A stretch of DNA of 8,512 nt from CAZTGZ01 sp044339595 (GTDB lineage: Bacteria > Bacteroidota > Bacteroidia > NS11-12g > UBA9320), in assembly GCA_044339595.1 (NCBI GenBank), contig JBIIVF010000104.1:1-8512 (forward strand), written 5' to 3'. A model generated the notes under the pieces. The model had not been told where the DNA came from, made no database searches, and worked only from the letters and a program-made list of their open reading frames with translations. Made by a program: the position numbers and the translations under genes. Positions 6,709 to 8,512 of the stretch are shown piece by piece (positions within the stretch are counted from its first letter, which is position 1; the number at the start of each line of letters is the position of its first letter).

Positions 6709-6728
6709 CCTCAAAAAAAATCCTATTC

Positions 6729-8009
6729 ATGCGAATCATTACAACGTTATTTTTTTCAATCATCAGTATAATTGGCTTTGCGCAAAGTTTGCCTTTGGAT
6801 TTTGAATCTACTACCATCACCTATCCATTTACAGATTTTGACGGTGGCGTTTCTAAAAAAATTGCCAATCCAAAAATTTCAGGGATCAATACAAGCTCGA
6901 CCGTCATGCAATTGACCAAAGATTCTGGAGCCGTGTGGGCAGGCAGTAAAATTACCTTGCCAACCCCGATTGATTTCAGAACAAAAAGAGTTTTTAAAGT
7001 AAAAGTCATTTCACCTGTGGCAGGAATTAAGCTTACCCTAAAGTTTGAAGGTGCTTCGTTCGCTTTTCAGAAAACATCTTCATCCATTATAACCGCCAAT
7101 GTATGGGAAGAGTTGACTTTTGATTTTTCTTTGGATGCAGTAAACAATTTAAATAATCAGATCGTGTTTATGTTCGATTTAGGAAAAAAAGGCGATGGCG
7201 GACCCAATTCAACCTACTTGTTCGATGATATCACACAATTGGCCGGTGAAGGACCCATTTTAGATCTGCCGGTTTTACCACTCACTTTTGAATCGAAGAC
7301 CGTTGCTTACCCGTTTACTGATTTTGCAGGTGGAGAAACCAAACTATTGGCAAACCCATACCCTGATGCGGTTAACCCAAGCGCAACCGTTATGCGAATG
7401 ATAAAAAATCCGGGAGAAACTTATGCCGGAAGTATTATTCAAATGGCGGGTCCAATTGATTTCTCAAAAAATAAAATAGTAAAGGTTAAAGTTTGGTCGC
7501 CCGTGGCAGGCAAAAAATTATTATTAAAATTTGAAGGAAGCCCAGTTGATTTTGATAATGGAGCTTTTGAAACAGACGCGACCATTCAAACCGCAAAAGC
7601 GTGGGAAATACTCACCTTTGATTATACTTCACCCACGTTATTTCCTCCTGTGAATAACAACGACAATAAGATAGCCTTTTTCTTTGATTTTGGTACGCAA
7701 GGAGATGGTGGCCCCAATTCAACCTACTATTTTGACGATATTGCATTTTCAGAGCCTTTATCCGTGCCATCCACCCCTTCGTCTTCAATTAGGATTTTTC
7801 CAATTCCTGCAACCAACCAACTATCCATAGAATCTGCGGGAAACATAGAAAAAATAGCGGTTTACAACTTCATCGGTCAAGTAGTATTGGCAACAAATGC
7901 ACATTCAAATACCATTACAATACCCTTGAACGGTTTTGAAAAAGGCGTATACACGATCACCACCACTGTAGATGGGTTGGTGACCAGTTCGAAATTTATT
8001 AAAGATTGA
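6729..8009 (+). CDS. Secreted T9SS protein with tandem duplicated binding domain
   Basis: This 426-residue secreted protein has no catalytic domain that I recognise. Residues 1-19 are a signal peptide (MRIITTLFFSIISIIGFAQ). Two homologous beta-rich domains follow: 21-171 (LPLDFESTTITYPFTDFDGG to YLFDDI) and 183-341 (LPLTFESKTVAYPFTDFAGG to YYFDDIAF). Both contain SPVAG, LKFEG and GDGGPNSTY. These are probably galactose-binding-fold or carbohydrate-binding modules; the fold is inferred from pattern. Residues 353-426 are a type A T9SS sorting domain (IRIFPIPATNQLSIES, VYNFIGQVV, KGVYTITTTVDGL, SSKFIKD). The start at 6729 was chosen over an open frame running back to 6552 because it gives a signal peptide and sits 20 bases after a -7 box. 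The upstream extension would overlap the neighbouring promoter and start. The protein is probably displayed on the cell surface; the ligand is unknown. Confidence 0.88.
   Translation: MRIITTLFFSIISIIGFAQSLPLDFESTTITYPFTDFDGGVSKKIANPKISGINTSSTVMQLTKDSGAVWAGSKITLPTPIDFRTKRVFKVKVISPVAGIKLTLKFEGASFAFQKTSSSIITANVWEELTFDFSLDAVNNLNNQIVFMFDLGKKGDGGPNSTYLFDDITQLAGEGPILDLPVLPLTFESKTVAYPFTDFAGGETKLLANPYPDAVNPSATVMRMIKNPGETYAGSIIQMAGPIDFSKNKIVKVKVWSPVAGKKLLLKFEGSPVDFDNGAFETDATIQTAKAWEILTFDYTSPTLFPPVNNNDNKIAFFFDFGTQGDGGPNSTYYFDDIAFSEPLSVPSTPSSSIRIFPIPATNQLSIESAGNIEKIAVYNFIGQVVLATNAHSNTITIPLNGFEKGVYTITTTVDGLVTSSKFIKD
6789..7751 (+). repeat. Tandem intragenic duplication of a ~155-residue domain
   Basis: Two domain copies cover about 6789-7241 and 7275-7751. 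The offset is 162 residues at the start (LPLDFES / LPLTFES) and 170 at the end (GDGGPNSTY), so copy 2 has about eight extra residues near DNGAFETD. Identity at DNA level survives locally: the 16-mer cccaattcaacctact occurs at 7203-7218 and 7713-7728, exactly 510 bases apart. Confidence 0.85.
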
Positions 8010-8037
8010 ATTTATCATCACTTTAGGGATAAAAGGG

Positions 8038-8057
8038 AGACGTTGGCTTCGTCTTTT
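8038..8057 (+). terminator. Likely rho-independent terminator after the plus-strand T9SS gene
   Basis: AGACG pairs with CGTCT around the loop ttggctt, and the stem is followed at once by TTT. Three further G-U pairs could extend the base. It lies 28 bases after the stop at 8009. The stem is short, so confidence is moderate. Confidence 0.5.
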
Positions 8058-8139
8058 GTGGATTGATCTAAATGAGCCTACTTTCAGCTACTTAGGTTAA
8101 GCAAAATTTACCAAAGGCTTTTTCAAACAGGTTTTTAGT

Positions 8140-8512
8140 CTACGCTCCCAGCGCCTTTTTCGCCTTCACATGCCCGGGTTCTATCTTCAATATCCGCCTT
8201 AGGTATTCCCGCGATTTGGCAACGTCATGCACGGTGGCATACAATAAGGCAAGATTTTCCAAAACGGCTAGGTTATCCGGGTTTTGGGCCAACGCTCGTA
8301 CATAGTGCTTTTTGGCATCCGCATACTTCCCTTGAAGAAAATACAGATATCCTTGCCCATTCAACAAGGTGGCATGATCGGGGAATTCTTTAAGACCCAA
8401 ATCAATCCATCTTCCGGCTTCTTCCATATCTCCTTGTTTTATGCAAACCGCAACATAATCGGCATAAAACTCCGGACGATCATTCTTCAATTCCAAAGTT
8501 TTTCTATACCAC
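8140..8512 (-). CDS. TPR-repeat protein, C-terminal part (5' truncated by window)
   Basis: The frame is open to the window edge, so only the last 123 residues are present. A TTG at 8496 could be read as a start, but the coding pattern continues upstream of it (WYRKT), so it is not the real start. Three consecutive tetratricopeptide repeats of exactly 34 residues are visible at about 13-46, 47-80 and 81-114. Each ends in a phase-matched proline (P44, P78, P112) and carries the usual small and aromatic positions, for example GYLYFLQGKYADAKKHYVRA and NLALLYATVHDVAKSREYL. TPRs are helical protein-interaction scaffolds; in this group they occur in lipoproteins, assembly factors and sensors. The part in view does not show which. 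It ends a few residues after the last repeat (KAKKALGA). It is transcribed toward the T9SS gene, with no signal or catalytic domain visible. Confidence 0.9.
   Translation of the reverse strand, partial: WYRKTLELKNDRPEFYADYVAVCIKQGDMEEAGRWIDLGLKEFPDHATLLNGQGYLYFLQGKYADAKKHYVRALAQNPDNLAVLENLALLYATVHDVAKSREYLRRILKIEPGHVKAKKALGA

Noticed and set aside
6552..6728. In-frame upstream extension of the plus-strand T9SS gene (59 extra residues)
   Set aside because: It would overlap the promoter and 5' end of the divergent gene, and would bury the signal peptide that begins at 6729.
8494..8496. TTG as the start of the TPR gene
   Set aside because: The reading frame continues coding-like to the window edge, so the gene is truncated, not started here.

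Overview
The window looks like an ordinary chromosomal segment of a member of the Bacteroidota. The signs are a tight ileS / TraR-DksA-like / lspA gene row typical of that phylum, a Bacteroidota-type two-cluster ferredoxin, two secreted proteins with type IX secretion (T9SS) C-terminal sorting domains, and three -7 promoter boxes of the Bacteroidota type TAnnTTTG. The genus cannot be told from the sequence. There is no rRNA, tRNA, CRISPR array, transposase or phage gene.

Layout. (1) 2-1881, plus strand: the 3' part of ileS (5' end outside the window), a TraR/DksA-family regulator that has lost most of its zinc ligands, and lspA (signal peptidase II, TTG start). Gaps of 1 and 4 bases indicate one operon. 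(2) 2017-4001, minus strand: a LeuT-like sodium:neurotransmitter-symporter (NSS) family transporter, followed by two very small genes for single-span membrane proteins (47 and 57 residues). The first overlaps the transporter stop by ATGA and resembles the MetS-type small subunits of NSS transporters; the second starts 6 bases later. (3) 4063-5109, minus strand: a dicluster 4Fe-4S ferredoxin with its own promoter box, then an SH3b + NlpC/P60 cell-wall peptidase 21 bases downstream. (4) 5216-8009: two divergently transcribed secreted T9SS proteins made only of beta-sandwich, probably carbohydrate-binding domains. One domain type occurs once in the left gene and twice in the right gene. Both have promoter boxes in the 112-base gap between them, and the left one is so close to its ATG that the transcript may be leaderless. 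(5) 8140-8512, minus strand: the C-terminal part of a TPR-repeat protein that continues beyond the window.

How they fit together. Regions 1 and 3 are housekeeping: translation, lipoprotein maturation, redox and peptidoglycan peptide turnover. Region 2 is probably a multi-part amino-acid uptake system, a transporter plus two tiny membrane partners. Region 4 is probably a surface glycan-binding pair, without any catalytic domain or SusC/SusD genes in view. The most interesting items are the two small membrane genes behind the NSS transporter and the divergent pair of domain-sharing secreted proteins. I see no clearly new defence or mobile system.
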